This document shows positions 8,005 through 16,944 of a DNA stretch of 64,000 bases, piece by piece. Within the stretch, counting starts at the first letter, position 1, and every line of letters begins with the position of its first letter. The stretch lies in the NCBI GenBank assembly GCA_040766885.1, contig JAXGPP010000010.1, forward strand, positions 1 to 64,000. The letters are read 5' to 3'. The notes under the pieces are model-generated. The model was not told the origin of the DNA and did no database searches. It worked only from the letters and a program-made list of their open reading frames with translations. The DNA comes from JAXGPP01 sp040766885 (GTDB taxonomy: Bacteria; Planctomycetota; Planctomycetia; Pirellulales; Thermoguttaceae). The position numbers and the translations under genes were made by a program.

Positions 8005-9927
8005 ATGAGTCGGACTTGCAGCGTGACATGCACGAGCAGCCTGGCAATTCTCTGGCTCTCGCTGGCGCTCAGCGCGCACGGAGCCGAACAGGCAAGCTAT
8101 CCGCCGTCGATCTCCCTCGACGACGTTGGCCAGTGGGTCGAGAAGGCGCCCAAGGAGCATCCGCGGTTGCTCGCCAGTAAGGCGGATCTTGCCGCGCTCC
8201 ACCAATCGGATCGGAAGGACCCACTGGCGCGGATGGTGGTCCAGGCGATCGTTCGCGAGGCCACCTCGCTCCAGCGTGAAGAACCCGTCCGGCGGCAGCT
8301 TCAAGGAAGGCGGCTCCTCGGCGTGTCGCGGCAAGCCGTAGAACGAGTGCTCACACTGGCGATCGCCTACCATTTGACGGGGGACCGGCAGCACGCCGAC
8401 CGTTGCGAGCGCGAAATGCTGGCGGCCGCGCGATTCACCGATTGGAATCCAAGCCATTTCCTCGATGTGGGTGAAATGACGTTCGCCCTCGCGATCGGTT
8501 ACGACTGGCTTTTCGACCAGCTCAGTCCCGCCAGCCGAGAGGAGATTCGCCGGGCGATTGTCGAAAAGGGCGTTCGTCTTCCGTGGGAAACTCGCCACAA
8601 CGGCTGGGTCCGGGCGGCGAACAACTGGGGACAGGTCTGCCACGGCGGCATTACGGCCGGAGCGCTGGCCGTGATGGAGGATGAACCCGACCTGGCGGCT
8701 CGCACCGTTCACAGCGCCCTCCACAATGTCACCCGTTCGATGGCGTCCTTCGCCCCCGAGGGAAGCTATCCCGAGGGCCCCAGCTACTGGTCGTACGGCA
8801 CGACGTACAACGTGATTCTCATCGCCTTGCTGGAGAGTGTATTCGGCTCCGACTTCGGCCTGAGCCACGCGCCCGGATTCGACAAGACAGGCCAGTATCT
8901 CAGCCTCGTCACGGGCCCTTCCGGCCTGGCGTTCAACTATGCCGACGGCAGCGCGTCGCGGGGCGTCGAGCCGGCCCTGTTTTGGTTCGCCGCGCGGTAC
9001 GACCGCCCCGACTGGCTGCTGGGTGAGCGCGAGATGTTGCGCGCCAGCGCCAAACGCGACAGCGTACGGGCCGGCGGCCGCTTCGCACCGCTGTTGCTGC
9101 TCTGGATGCGTCCGGAGGAGGCCCCGCCGGAAATCCGCATGCCGCTGAGTTGGCAAAGCCGCTCGGAGACTCCCATCGCTGTGCATCGCAGTTCGTGGAC
9201 CGACCCGCAAGCGACGTTCGTGGGGCTCAAGGGAGGCAGTCCTTCGGGCAGCCACGGCCAGATGGACATCGGTTCGTTCGTGCTCGACGCCGATGGCATT
9301 CGCTGGGCATACGACCTCGGTGCCGAAGGCTACCACCGCATCGAGTCGCGAGGGATGGATCTCTGGAGCCGCGCCCAGAATTCCGACCGCTGGACGATCT
9401 TCCGCCAGAGCAACCACGGGCATAACACGCTGGTGATCGACGATCAGCTCCAGCAAGCTTCGGCTCACGGCGAGATCACCGAGTTTTCCGATCGACCTGG
9501 CGAGGCCTCCAGCCTGCTCGATATGAGCAAGGTCTACGAGGGTCAGGCCGATTCAGTCCAGCGCCGCGTCGCGCTTTTCGCCAGCCGCGAAGTCGTTATC
9601 GAAGACCGGCTGGTCGGACTGAAGCCCGGCAGCCGTGTTCGCTGGGGAATGATCACCAAGGGGACACCCGAAAGACTCGATGAACCGACCCTGGAACTCC
9701 GCGAGGACGACGAGCGGCTCAGACTGCGGATCATCTCGCCCGGAGCGGCTCGCTGGAAGGTGATCGATACGGCGACCCCGCGAAACGAGTGGGATTCGCC
9801 TAACACGGGAACCCGAATGGTCGCCTTCGAGGCCGTCGCACCCGAAGGCGGCAACCTCCGGCTCACCGTCCTTGCCACCCCCGGCTCCGCCAGCGAAACG
9901 GTCGCCGATCGCCTGCGGGCCGAGTAG
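8005..9927 (+). CDS. secreted heparinase II/III-like polysaccharide lyase
   Basis: A 640-residue protein. The start at 8005 gives a signal peptide (MSRTCSVTCTSSLAILWLSLALSAHGA) and has GAAGGA 5 bases upstream. The N-terminal half is an alpha-toroid region beginning HPRLLASKADLAAL, with YPEGPSYWSYGTTYN near its end. The C-terminal half contains the heparinase II/III signature region SGSHGQMDIGSFVLDADG and HNTLVIDD, including the His and Asp expected in the beta-sandwich. Related lyases cleave uronate-containing polysaccharides such as heparan, alginate or ulvan-like glycans. The exact substrate is not readable. It has its own promoter and follows the GH106-like gene by 99 bases, so the two probably act on related glycans. 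Confidence 0.88.
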   Translation: MSRTCSVTCTSSLAILWLSLALSAHGAEQASYPPSISLDDVGQWVEKAPKEHPRLLASKADLAALHQSDRKDPLARMVVQAIVREATSLQREEPVRRQLQGRRLLGVSRQAVERVLTLAIAYHLTGDRQHADRCEREMLAAARFTDWNPSHFLDVGEMTFALAIGYDWLFDQLSPASREEIRRAIVEKGVRLPWETRHNGWVRAANNWGQVCHGGITAGALAVMEDEPDLAARTVHSALHNVTRSMASFAPEGSYPEGPSYWSYGTTYNVILIALLESVFGSDFGLSHAPGFDKTGQYLSLVTGPSGLAFNYADGSASRGVEPALFWFAARYDRPDWLLGEREMLRASAKRDSVRAGGRFAPLLLLWMRPEEAPPEIRMPLSWQSRSETPIAVHRSSWTDPQATFVGLKGGSPSGSHGQMDIGSFVLDADGIRWAYDLGAEGYHRIESRGMDLWSRAQNSDRWTIFRQSNHGHNTLVIDDQLQQASAHGEITEFSDRPGEASSLLDMSKVYEGQADSVQRRVALFASREVVIEDRLVGLKPGSRVRWGMITKGTPERLDEPTLELREDDERLRLRIISPGAARWKVIDTATPRNEWDSPNTGTRMVAFEAVAPEGGNLRLTVLATPGSASETVADRLRAE

Positions 9928-10053
9928 CACGCCGAAAGCGGCGAAGACCGGGCTGGGCTCCCCGCGTCTGGCATCGCTCCGACCGCGATGGACTACCGCA
10001 AGACTTGAAACCAGCCTTCGTGCCACGATAGCCCTGATCGGAGACGGCGACGG

Positions 10054-11334
10054 CTACGGTTCCTTCAACGCGTCACGGCCGTCGGCCAGCCACTCAAGGT
10101 TGAACCGCGCCAAGGTGAGGGCCTCCGTGGCATAGTGGTCGCCGCGTTTTGTGCTGCCGCGCTCGAAAAGGCAGAAGAGCGTTCCGTCGTCTGCGCCGGC
10201 AAGATCGCAGTACCCGGCGATGCCCGGTTCGAGTACCTTGCGCACCGGCCATGAGGCGCACTCGTCGTAGCTGAGCTTAAGCGTAAGGTTCCGGCGGGCG
10301 CGAGGTTCCGGCGGATCGGGCTTGTCGTCCTCACCCGCCGCGGCCCCGCGCGGATCGGGGTTGGCGAACAGAATAGCGCGGCGATCGCTCTCCTTTTGCG
10401 GCACGCGGATCATGCTCGCTTCACAAATCGGATCATAGAGCGCCGGATCGAACGCGAGCGTACTCCACCCCGTCGCCCCATCGGCACTGGTGGCCACGGC
10501 GCGGAGTCGTCGGGGGCTTTCGTGACGCATGTTGAACAGCACCCGCCCATCGGCGAGTTGTACCGCACAGGCCTCGCTGGGAGACTTGATCCCTTCACCG
10601 TTTCTCGCCACCCAGTCGCCGATCTGCCACGTGTCGCCGTGATCGTCGCTGTACAGAACGCCGACATGAGAGGGGCGATGTCCATGCCCCCGCGGTTGCG
10701 ACGAGTCGGATAGCCAGAGCGGCACCAGCAGCCGACCTTTCCGCGTTCCGGTCGCCAGTTGAAGGCCGTGCCCGCAGCCATTGCCGACAACCCGCCAGGG
10801 ATAGCCTTTGCTGCGATAACCGGCGACGACGGCGGTGAGTTCGCGTGGCGTGCTGAAGCTGAGGCCGTCGTCGTCGCTCCGCATGTAGAAGACACGCCAG
10901 TAGTCCAGGTGGAATAGCACATGCACCGCCCCCGCTTCGCAATCGGCGATCATCACGCAGTTGTGGTACGTACGGGCGTCGATTTGCCCCTCGCCAAGTT
11001 CGGTCTTCAGTTCCTCGCGGAGCGGATTGCGGGGCTGCGGGTCGGGCAGCTTGACCAGCACGCGAGCCTTGTCCCACGTCCGCCCGCCGTCGGTGCTGCG
11101 CCGCAGGAGGATATCCTCGTTTGTCCAGTCGCCTCCGCCGGCGCGGGCCTCGCAATAGGCCAGCAGCGTTCCCTTCGGCGTGACGAGAAGCCCCGGAATG
11201 CGGAACATGACGTAGCTCTGCTCGCCGGCCTTGAAGAGATCCATCTTTTCGAGAATCGGCTCCGCCGCCAGCGTCGGCGTCCGGAGAGAGGCGAGGGCCG
11301 AGAGCACGCAGATCAAAGCAATGGCATATCGCAT
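10054..11334 (-). CDS. secreted sialidase-family (BNR repeat) exo-glycosidase
   Basis: A 426-residue protein with a signal peptide (MRYAIALICVLSALASLRTPTLA). It has the sialidase hallmark FRIPGLLVTPKGTLLAYCEAR, with the Arg-Ile-Pro motif and the following Glu-Ala-Arg. Asp-box repeats are visible at STDGGRTWDKA, SDDDGLSFSTP and SDDHGDTWQIG, which build a six-bladed propeller. Family members remove sialic acid or related nonulosonates, but many environmental homologues have other or unknown glycan targets. It is the last gene of a minus-strand group with the oxidoreductase, TIM-barrel and cupin genes upstream. A stem-loop at 11418-11455 separates it from the oxidoreductase and may lower its expression. 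Confidence 0.88.
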   Translation of the reverse strand: MRYAIALICVLSALASLRTPTLAAEPILEKMDLFKAGEQSYVMFRIPGLLVTPKGTLLAYCEARAGGGDWTNEDILLRRSTDGGRTWDKARVLVKLPDPQPRNPLREELKTELGEGQIDARTYHNCVMIADCEAGAVHVLFHLDYWRVFYMRSDDDGLSFSTPRELTAVVAGYRSKGYPWRVVGNGCGHGLQLATGTRKGRLLVPLWLSDSSQPRGHGHRPSHVGVLYSDDHGDTWQIGDWVARNGEGIKSPSEACAVQLADGRVLFNMRHESPRRLRAVATSADGATGWSTLAFDPALYDPICEASMIRVPQKESDRRAILFANPDPRGAAAGEDDKPDPPEPRARRNLTLKLSYDECASWPVRKVLEPGIAGYCDLAGADDGTLFCLFERGSTKRGDHYATEALTLARFNLEWLADGRDALKEP

Positions 11335-11407
11335 GAGATTGTCGCCTCGTATGAACCTCGAAGCAGGCTTCGCGGGCCCCGCTCACCCGCCAGTCCTGGG
11401 CTCGCGT

Positions 11408-11455
11408 GAAAAGACATGCGGTTCCCCTCTCCGGCGAACTGGAGAGGGGAACCGC
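11408..11455 (-). terminator. perfect 15-bp stem-loop, likely minus-strand terminator
   Basis: GCGGTTCCCCTCTCC (11418-11432) pairs perfectly with GGAGAGGGGAACCGC (11441-11455) around an 8-base loop. Read on the minus strand the hairpin follows the oxidoreductase stop at 11484 and is followed within a few bases by a short T-rich run (TCTTTTC). It lies between two co-directional genes, so it may act as a partial terminator or mRNA stabiliser. Confidence 0.6.
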
Positions 11456-11483
11456 TCTTGAAGTCCACGCCGTCGCTGTGCGC

Positions 11484-12650
11484 CTATTCGGCGATTTCGA
11501 TCCACTGACGCTGCCGGGCGCTTTCGAGCACCGCGTCGCAAACCCGTTGGGTTCGCCAGGCGGAGCGGAAGTCGGGCTGGAATTTGGGACCGCCCTCGAT
11601 GCTCGCCAGGAAATCGGCCAGCCCGTTGATAAACGTGTGCTCGTAGCCGATCGTCGTGCCCGGCACCCACCAGTTCTTCATGTAGGGGTGCTCGGAATTG
11701 GTCACGTGGATCCGCTGCCAGCCGGTAAGATGGTCCTCGATCTTCTTGCCGGTGTCCGGATCGGCGTAGCGGAAGAACTCGAGGATGTGCGGATCCTCGA
11801 GGTCGAAGAACACCGAGCCCCGCTCGCCGTTCAGTTCGAACGTGTTGTAGTTCTTGCGGCCACGAGCATACCGGGTGCTCTCGAAGGTGCCCATCGAGCC
11901 ATTGGCGAAAACCGCCAGGAACATGCAGGCGTCGTCGATGTCGACCTTCTCCACCTTCCCTGTTTCGGCGTGCTTCCGCTCCTTGACGAATGTCTCGGTG
12001 TAGGCGACCACCTTCTGGATCGGACCGTTGAGCCACTCGGCCGTGTCGATCGAGTGGGCCAGGAGGTCGCCGGTGACTCCGGAACCGGCGACGCGCGAGT
12101 CGAGACGCCACAGCGCCATGCCCCCCTGGGGCACGTTGCTGCCGATCGTGTAATCCTGGAGGTAGGTTGCACGGTAATGGAACGGCCGGCCGATTCGTCC
12201 TTCCTCGATCACCTGCTTGGCCAGCGAGATGGCGGGCACGCGGCGGTAGTTGAACGACACCATATTGGCGACACCCGCCTTCTCTACCGCCTGGACCATC
12301 TCCTCCGCCTCCTTGGCGGTCATCGCCAGTGGCTTCTCGCAGATGATCATCTTGCCGGCCTCGGCGGCGGCCATGACTACGTCGTGGTGCATGTGGTTCG
12401 GCACGCACACGTCGACCAGGTCGATGTCGTTGCGCTCGACAACCTTCCGCCAGTCGGTTTCGATCGACTCATAGCCCCATTGTTGGGCGAATTTCTCGAG
12501 CTTCGACCGGTCCTCTTCGCGCCCGTAGGCTGCCTTCAGGACCGGCTTGTGCTCGCGATCGAAGAAGTGGTTCACCTGGCTATACGCATTCGAATGCGTC
12601 CGCCCCATGAAACCGCAACCCAGTACGCCGACGCGAAGTTCTTTGGTCAT
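11484..12650 (-). CDS. cytosolic Gfo/Idh/MocA family sugar dehydrogenase
   Basis: A 388-residue protein starting MTKELRVGVLGCGFMGRTHS, so the nucleotide-binding glycine motif is at the very N-terminus and there is no export signal. The family motif is CEKPLAMTAKEAEEMV, and the C-terminal alpha/beta domain contains GVTGDLLAHSIDTAEWLNG with the His and Asp expected near the active site. GAGGG lies 5 bases upstream of the ATG at 12650, and the longer frame to 12731 is rejected. Members oxidise sugars, inositols or N-acetylated hexosamines with NAD(P). The upstream TIM-barrel isomerase and phosphomannose-isomerase-like cupin suggest a shared cytoplasmic sugar pathway. Confidence 0.9.
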   Translation of the reverse strand: MTKELRVGVLGCGFMGRTHSNAYSQVNHFFDREHKPVLKAAYGREEDRSKLEKFAQQWGYESIETDWRKVVERNDIDLVDVCVPNHMHHDVVMAAAEAGKMIICEKPLAMTAKEAEEMVQAVEKAGVANMVSFNYRRVPAISLAKQVIEEGRIGRPFHYRATYLQDYTIGSNVPQGGMALWRLDSRVAGSGVTGDLLAHSIDTAEWLNGPIQKVVAYTETFVKERKHAETGKVEKVDIDDACMFLAVFANGSMGTFESTRYARGRKNYNTFELNGERGSVFFDLEDPHILEFFRYADPDTGKKIEDHLTGWQRIHVTNSEHPYMKNWWVPGTTIGYEHTFINGLADFLASIEGGPKFQPDFRSAWRTQRVCDAVLESARQRQWIEIAE

Positions 12651-12927
12651 GCTAACCCTCGTTTCAAGTGGTTTGAGAATCAGGCAGTATGGTGAGGAGG
12701 GTAGTTCCAGTGACCAAGCACCAATGACCAATGTCTCTGGCGCCGTCGATTAGTTCTCCCCCTCCTTGTCTCCTTTTCGATGGATCGCGGCGAAGATCTT
12801 CGTGAATTGGTTTGCCTCGCACCATCGAGTTCGCGCGTTGGATTTCGCGCCGGGCACCGCAACCACGATCATCCGCAGCCAGTGCTTCGATTCGCGCGCT
12901 TCGCGGCGGCACAAGCTGATGCGGCCG
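12651..12927. other. 277-base gap without a gene; short repeat-like words
   Basis: No coding frame here has a credible start or family match. Around 12709-12731 there are near-tandem copies of ACCAATG (in GACCAAGCACCAATGACCAATG-like text), possibly a remnant of a dispersed repeat. The gap separates two genes that otherwise look co-transcribed on the minus strand. Confidence 0.4.
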
Positions 12928-13992
12928 CTACTCTTTCCATCCATGCGCGTCGCGCACGGCGAGCATCGAACGCAGGATCGCGTTCCAAGTTTCGGGCTTC
13001 ATCATGGTCTCGTTGGAGAACATGCAGCCGTCCCAGCAGATGTGGCGGAAGTTCTTCGTCAGGTGGCCGTTCTCGTCGCGGAGCCAGTAGGCGGCGTGCC
13101 GCGCGATGTCGAGCTTGCCGTTCGGATCGGTCGCCTGGCAATGGCGGCCCGTCTTGTCGTGCGAGCCCGAACCATGCACCGTCGCGTCGTTCTGGGCCAC
13201 GTGGAAGTCGATTGTCCACGGCCGCAGGGCGTCGGTCAGCGTCTTGTAGGCGGCATCAAAACGCTGCGGGTCGTGCCAGTCGAAATCCTCGGGCAACAGT
13301 GCGTCCTCCGGCGCGTTGTAGCCGAGGATGTAGAGCAGCGTGTGCGCCATGTCGGCCTGGAAGCCAAGCGTCTCCGGCCGCCCGACCATCTCCAGCAACT
13401 GAAGCATCCGCTTCCAACTGTGCATGCCGCCCCAGCAGATCTCGCCCTCGGCCGCCAGACGCTCGCCGTGGTCCTCGGCAATCGCGCATGCCTCGCGGAA
13501 TGTCGCGGCGATCTTCCTCTGGTTCTCCTCCGGGTTGGCCAGCCAGGGCTCCACTCCCGAGGCAGAATCGATCCGCACCGCGCCATAGGGGCGGACCCCC
13601 ATTTCGCGCAGCCGCTGGGCTACGCGGCAACCCTTGCGGACCTGGTCGAGGAACTTGCCCCGCTCGGCTTCGTCACCCATCGCCGCGCCGCCTCCGGTCC
13701 CGCCCCAGATTGGCGCCACCACGGTGCCGATAGCCAGATTGCGCGCCGCCGCCTTGCCGGCCAACTCCTTGATCGCATCGTCGCTCTTGACCGTGGCGTC
13801 GATGTCAATGTGCGGCAGATAGAGAAAAAGGTCGAAGCCATCGAACTTGACGCCGTCAACCTCCGCCGCCGCGGTCAGGTCGAGCATCGTGTCCAGGTCG
13901 ATCGGCGGCTCGCCGCCATCGCCTTTGCCGACCACGCCCGGCCAAGCCGCGTTGTGAAGCTTCGGGTAGTTGTTGGTGTGGGTTGTGGTCAT
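12928..13992 (-). CDS. xylose-isomerase-like TIM-barrel protein (sugar isomerase/epimerase)
   Basis: A 354-residue cytosolic protein with the alternating strand-helix pattern of AP-endonuclease-2-like sugar isomerases. Probable metal-site segments are EGEICWGGMHSW (Glu and His), GFQADMAHTLLY (Asp and His) and IDFHVAQND (His and Asp). These are the usual acidic and His ligands on strands 5 to 7. The N-terminus reads LHNAAWPGVVGKG, and the C-terminal part has NFRHICWDGCMFSNE. The substrate is not known but is likely a ketose or inosose, given the neighbouring dehydrogenase and phosphomannose-isomerase-like cupin. The start at 13992 has no strong ribosome site, which may indicate translation dependent on the upstream gene 107 bases away. 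Confidence 0.85.
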   Translation of the reverse strand: MTTTHTNNYPKLHNAAWPGVVGKGDGGEPPIDLDTMLDLTAAAEVDGVKFDGFDLFLYLPHIDIDATVKSDDAIKELAGKAAARNLAIGTVVAPIWGGTGGGAAMGDEAERGKFLDQVRKGCRVAQRLREMGVRPYGAVRIDSASGVEPWLANPEENQRKIAATFREACAIAEDHGERLAAEGEICWGGMHSWKRMLQLLEMVGRPETLGFQADMAHTLLYILGYNAPEDALLPEDFDWHDPQRFDAAYKTLTDALRPWTIDFHVAQNDATVHGSGSHDKTGRHCQATDPNGKLDIARHAAYWLRDENGHLTKNFRHICWDGCMFSNETMMKPETWNAILRSMLAVRDAHGWKE

Positions 13993-14049
13993 TATGGTTA
14001 CCGGTCGGATTGAGGGTTAATGGATCAGGAACCAGCCGCATTGCCGCAC

Positions 14050-14085
14050 AATCTCCCCTCGCCCGCCTGCGGAAGAGGGGAGATT
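14050..14085. repeat. perfect 11-bp inverted repeat between operon genes
   Basis: AATCTCCCCTC (14050-14060) pairs with GAGGGGAGATT (14075-14085) around a 14-base loop. It sits in the 107-base gap between the cupin and TIM-barrel genes. Its core (CTCCCC/GGGGAG) resembles the hairpin at 11418-11455, so the two may belong to one dispersed intergenic repeat family. Confidence 0.55.
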
Positions 14086-14099
14086 CAAACGGCTGCTTC

Positions 14100-15356
14100 T
14101 CACTTCTTCTGCTTCTTATGGTCGCCGATCTTCGGCGTGCTCTTGTGCACGTTGGGACCGAAGTAGCGCAGTCCGACCAGCGGTTCGCCGCCGGTGTTCT
14201 CGATCTCGATCCCGGCCGCGGCCGCTTCGGCGGTGACGAACACCTCGTCCCACGGCTCTTCGCCGTAGTGGATCATGGCCGGGGTTTGCAGTTGCACCTT
14301 GCCCATCCGGCCGGTGCCTTGCATGGTGATCCAGCCGCTGGCGCCCGGATCGCGGAGCGTCATCTTCGCGCCCGGCATGATCGTCAGTTCCTTCGCCGAA
14401 ACGAGTTGCTCGCCGTCGAATCCGCCATAGTCGATCCAGCGGTCGGTATAGCCGGGGCCCGAGGCTTGCTCGTCGACGATCGGCTCGACGTAGTTGTGGT
14501 CCTTGAAGCAAGGATCGACGTTCTTCTCCCAGTCAAGCTGCTCGATGATGTAGTCGAGATCCTGATGCTTGTCGGCGGGTACGTCCTTGACCAGCAGGTC
14601 CCACGGCACGCGGCGGCCTTCGACGAGCGACTGGAACATGCCGAACACGTCGCTGCCCCACTGCGGCTCGTAGGTGCACATCGAACCCGGCGCATGGAGC
14701 ACGCCGGCGGGTATCATCCATCCGGTGCCCGGCTTCAGGCGGTAGGCCTTCGACAGGTCCAGGATGCCGTTGTCCCCCTTGTTCCAGTTCTCCAGGCAGC
14801 GGCGGACGTCGTCCTTGGTGGTGCCGGGCTCAAGACCCATGAACGTGTAGTCGAAATGGTTCTCGGCGTTATTGAGTTGCGGCGGGAAATAATAGCACTC
14901 CGGCTTGCCCTGCTGGCCGGTCTTCGCCGCGTGTTCGTGCTGCTGGTGCATGTGGTGCGGGATCGGCCCCATGTTGTCGAAGAACTTCGAGTACACGGGC
15001 CAACGCTGGTACTTGTCCCAGATCGCCTTGCCGATCACGCGACCCTGGCCTTCCGCCACGGCATCGCGGAGCAGGAACCGCTGCCCTTCAAAGATGCACC
15101 ACGACAGCCCTTCGTCCCAGGCTCGTCCGTCATTGGCCGCTTCGGTGGTGCTGGCGAACCAACGCTCGTCAATCCCGCCGCGGTCCGTGCCCAAGGCGTA
15201 CCAGTCAGTCGGTGCCAGCTTGATCCGTTTGCCAGGCTGCAAAAAGCTCCGCGGGACCCAGTTGGGAGTGAGACGCAAGATGCCGCCGCCGGCGTCCATC
15301 GCCTTCTCCAGAATCTTGCCGACATTATCGGTTTTCACAGCGGGGGAAGCGCACAT
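14100..15356 (-). CDS. type-I phosphomannose-isomerase-like cupin protein
   Basis: A 418-residue protein with two cupin-like halves. The metal-site region HHMHQQHEHA resembles the zinc-binding His/Glu block of class I mannose-6-phosphate isomerases. Later segments such as GVLHAPGSMCTYEPQWGSDV carry a second His/Glu set. The N-terminus (GGGILRLTPNWVPRSFLQPG) matches a group of planctomycete sugar cupins that I know only loosely. The likely role is aldose/ketose interconversion, but true phosphomannose isomerase activity is not proven. AGGAG lies 9 bases before the start at 15356. It is the first gene of the minus-strand sugar cluster and lies divergent from the DUF4432 gene, sharing a 364-base control region. 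Confidence 0.75.
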   Translation of the reverse strand: MCASPAVKTDNVGKILEKAMDAGGGILRLTPNWVPRSFLQPGKRIKLAPTDWYALGTDRGGIDERWFASTTEAANDGRAWDEGLSWCIFEGQRFLLRDAVAEGQGRVIGKAIWDKYQRWPVYSKFFDNMGPIPHHMHQQHEHAAKTGQQGKPECYYFPPQLNNAENHFDYTFMGLEPGTTKDDVRRCLENWNKGDNGILDLSKAYRLKPGTGWMIPAGVLHAPGSMCTYEPQWGSDVFGMFQSLVEGRRVPWDLLVKDVPADKHQDLDYIIEQLDWEKNVDPCFKDHNYVEPIVDEQASGPGYTDRWIDYGGFDGEQLVSAKELTIMPGAKMTLRDPGASGWITMQGTGRMGKVQLQTPAMIHYGEEPWDEVFVTAEAAAAGIEIENTGGEPLVGLRYFGPNVHKSTPKIGDHKKQKK

Positions 15357-15720
15357 ACTTCAATACTCCTATTTGTGTGTCGGATTGCACGCAAAGGCGT
15401 TCTTGGTTCGGCGGTGTGGTATGCACCTCGAACGTTCTCGAACGGGAAACCGGGCTCGCCACACTCACCCTTCTTCCCGGATCCACCCGAAAGACAGATA
15501 ACCGCTTGTTTTAGTCGCTCGCCTGCGCACTGGCAAGCCGCGGCGCTCGGCCGTTGGCGACCCACCCTTTCGTGCGGCCCGCCGCGGACTCCGAATGGCC
15601 GGCGACTTCACTGGCGACGAGAGGCAAACGAGCGGCTGCGGAAGTTAGGCCCGCTGGAAAAACGGCCGCCAGGGGCGTACATTGACCGGCGACATCGAAC
15701 ATCCCAGGAGAACCTCCGTC
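15357..15720. other. 364-base divergent intergenic control region
   Basis: This gap between the minus-strand sugar cluster and the plus-strand epimerase-like gene must carry both promoters. A short near-palindrome GAACGTTCTCGAAC lies at about 15430-15443 and could be an operator. No good -35/-10 pair stands out, and no gene is seen. Confidence 0.4.
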
Positions 15721-16887
15721 ATGGCCCAGAAAACGTGGACGCTGACCGACACCGATCAGGACTGCTACGTCGAGCAGATTTCGCTCTCGCGAAACAACGT
15801 GGGAGGCCCGGCGGCCGGATATGCGGTCACCAAGCGGACGCTCCAGGGCGGGCTCCGCCAGGGTGTCGACGTAATCGAAGTCGACAACGGTCGCTTCCGG
15901 TTCGTTGTTGTCCCCACCCGGGGGATGGGAATCTGGCGGGCAATGCTCGACGACGTTCAGCTTGGCTGGCGGTCGCCGGTTCGAGGCCCCGTGCATCCGG
16001 CATTTGTGCAGCTCAATGAAGCCAGCGGCATCGGCTGGCTCGGCGGCTTCGACGAACTGCTCGTCCGTTGCGGCCTGGAGAGTAACGGAGCCCCCGAGTT
16101 CCACGCCGATGGACGGCTGCGCTACGGCTTGCACGGCAAGATTGCCAACATGCCAGCCCACCGGGTTGATGTGGCGATCGACGGCGAAGCGGGCGAGATC
16201 GTTGTCACCGGCACCGTCGATGAAGCTCGCCTGTTCGGCAACAAGCTTCGCCTGACCTCGACGATTACGACACGTGTTGGCCAACCAGGCATGACACTGG
16301 TTGATGTGGTCGAGAACCCGTCCGCCGAACCGCAGGAACTGGAGTTGCTCTATCACATCAACTTTGGTCTTCCTCTAGTGGGGCCGGGTGCTAGTGTCGT
16401 GCTGCCGGTTGCCAAGATGGCGCCGCGCGACACAGTGGCCGTGGGAAATCTGGCTGAATGGGACACTTATGGCCCCGAGAGCCCCGGCGTTGGCGAAGCC
16501 GTGTTCTTCTTTGATCTGGCCGCCGGTCGCGATGGCCGTACCCAGGTGCTGCTGCGAAACGCGGCCCGCAGCCAGGGGGTAAGCCTGCGGTTCAGCAAGG
16601 CGGAGCTCCCCTGCTTCACTCTATGGAAGAATCGCCAGGCGGCCGCCGACGGTTACGTAACCGGCCTTGAGCCCGCAACGAACTTCCCGAATGCGAAATC
16701 TTTCGAGAAAGAGAAGAACCGTGTCGTGGTTCTCCAGCCGGGCGAGAGCCGGCGATTCGAAATCGCCCTGGAAGTCCACCCGGACTCCGCCGGTGTCGCC
16801 GCAGCCGCAGACGCCGTAGCCAAGCTGCAGGCAGTGGGCACGCCCGAAATCCTCCGCCAGCCCAACCCTGAGTGGTCGAAAGGCTAA
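15721..16887 (+). CDS. DUF4432 family aldose-1-epimerase-like protein
   Basis: A 388-residue cytosolic protein starting MAQKTWTLTDTDQDC, with CAGGAGA upstream. An in-frame start 39 bases earlier is less likely. The block VVVPTRGMGIWRA (about residues 61-73), the segment GWLGGFDELLVRCGLESNG and YHINFGLPLVGPGA are typical of DUF4432 proteins, which share the galactose-mutarotase fold. The product may interconvert anomers or epimers of the sugar handled by the divergent dehydrogenase/isomerase cluster. The catalytic role is inferred from fold and context, not known. Confidence 0.82.
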   Translation: MAQKTWTLTDTDQDCYVEQISLSRNNVGGPAAGYAVTKRTLQGGLRQGVDVIEVDNGRFRFVVVPTRGMGIWRAMLDDVQLGWRSPVRGPVHPAFVQLNEASGIGWLGGFDELLVRCGLESNGAPEFHADGRLRYGLHGKIANMPAHRVDVAIDGEAGEIVVTGTVDEARLFGNKLRLTSTITTRVGQPGMTLVDVVENPSAEPQELELLYHINFGLPLVGPGASVVLPVAKMAPRDTVAVGNLAEWDTYGPESPGVGEAVFFFDLAAGRDGRTQVLLRNAARSQGVSLRFSKAELPCFTLWKNRQAAADGYVTGLEPATNFPNAKSFEKEKNRVVVLQPGESRRFEIALEVHPDSAGVAAAADAVAKLQAVGTPEILRQPNPEWSKG

Positions 16888-16944
16888 GTCGAGAGAGACA
16901 GTGAACCGTATTCCAGCAATCAGCAATTATGGCGGAGGCTGCCC

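Noticed and set aside
7660..9468. A 602-residue minus-strand frame over the heparinase-like gene
   Set aside because: No motif, no ribosome site, and it crosses the end of the GH106-like gene. The plus frame has signal peptide and family motifs.
12651..12927. A coding gene in the gap (reading on either strand)
   Set aside because: Open frames here are short, lack a ribosome site and match no family that I know. The ACCAATG repeats look like a repeat remnant.
13983..16019. A 678-residue plus-strand frame over the cupin and intergenic region
   Set aside because: It crosses a gene, an intergenic region and the next gene in the wrong frame, and its text is typical antisense. The two real genes have ribosome sites and motifs.
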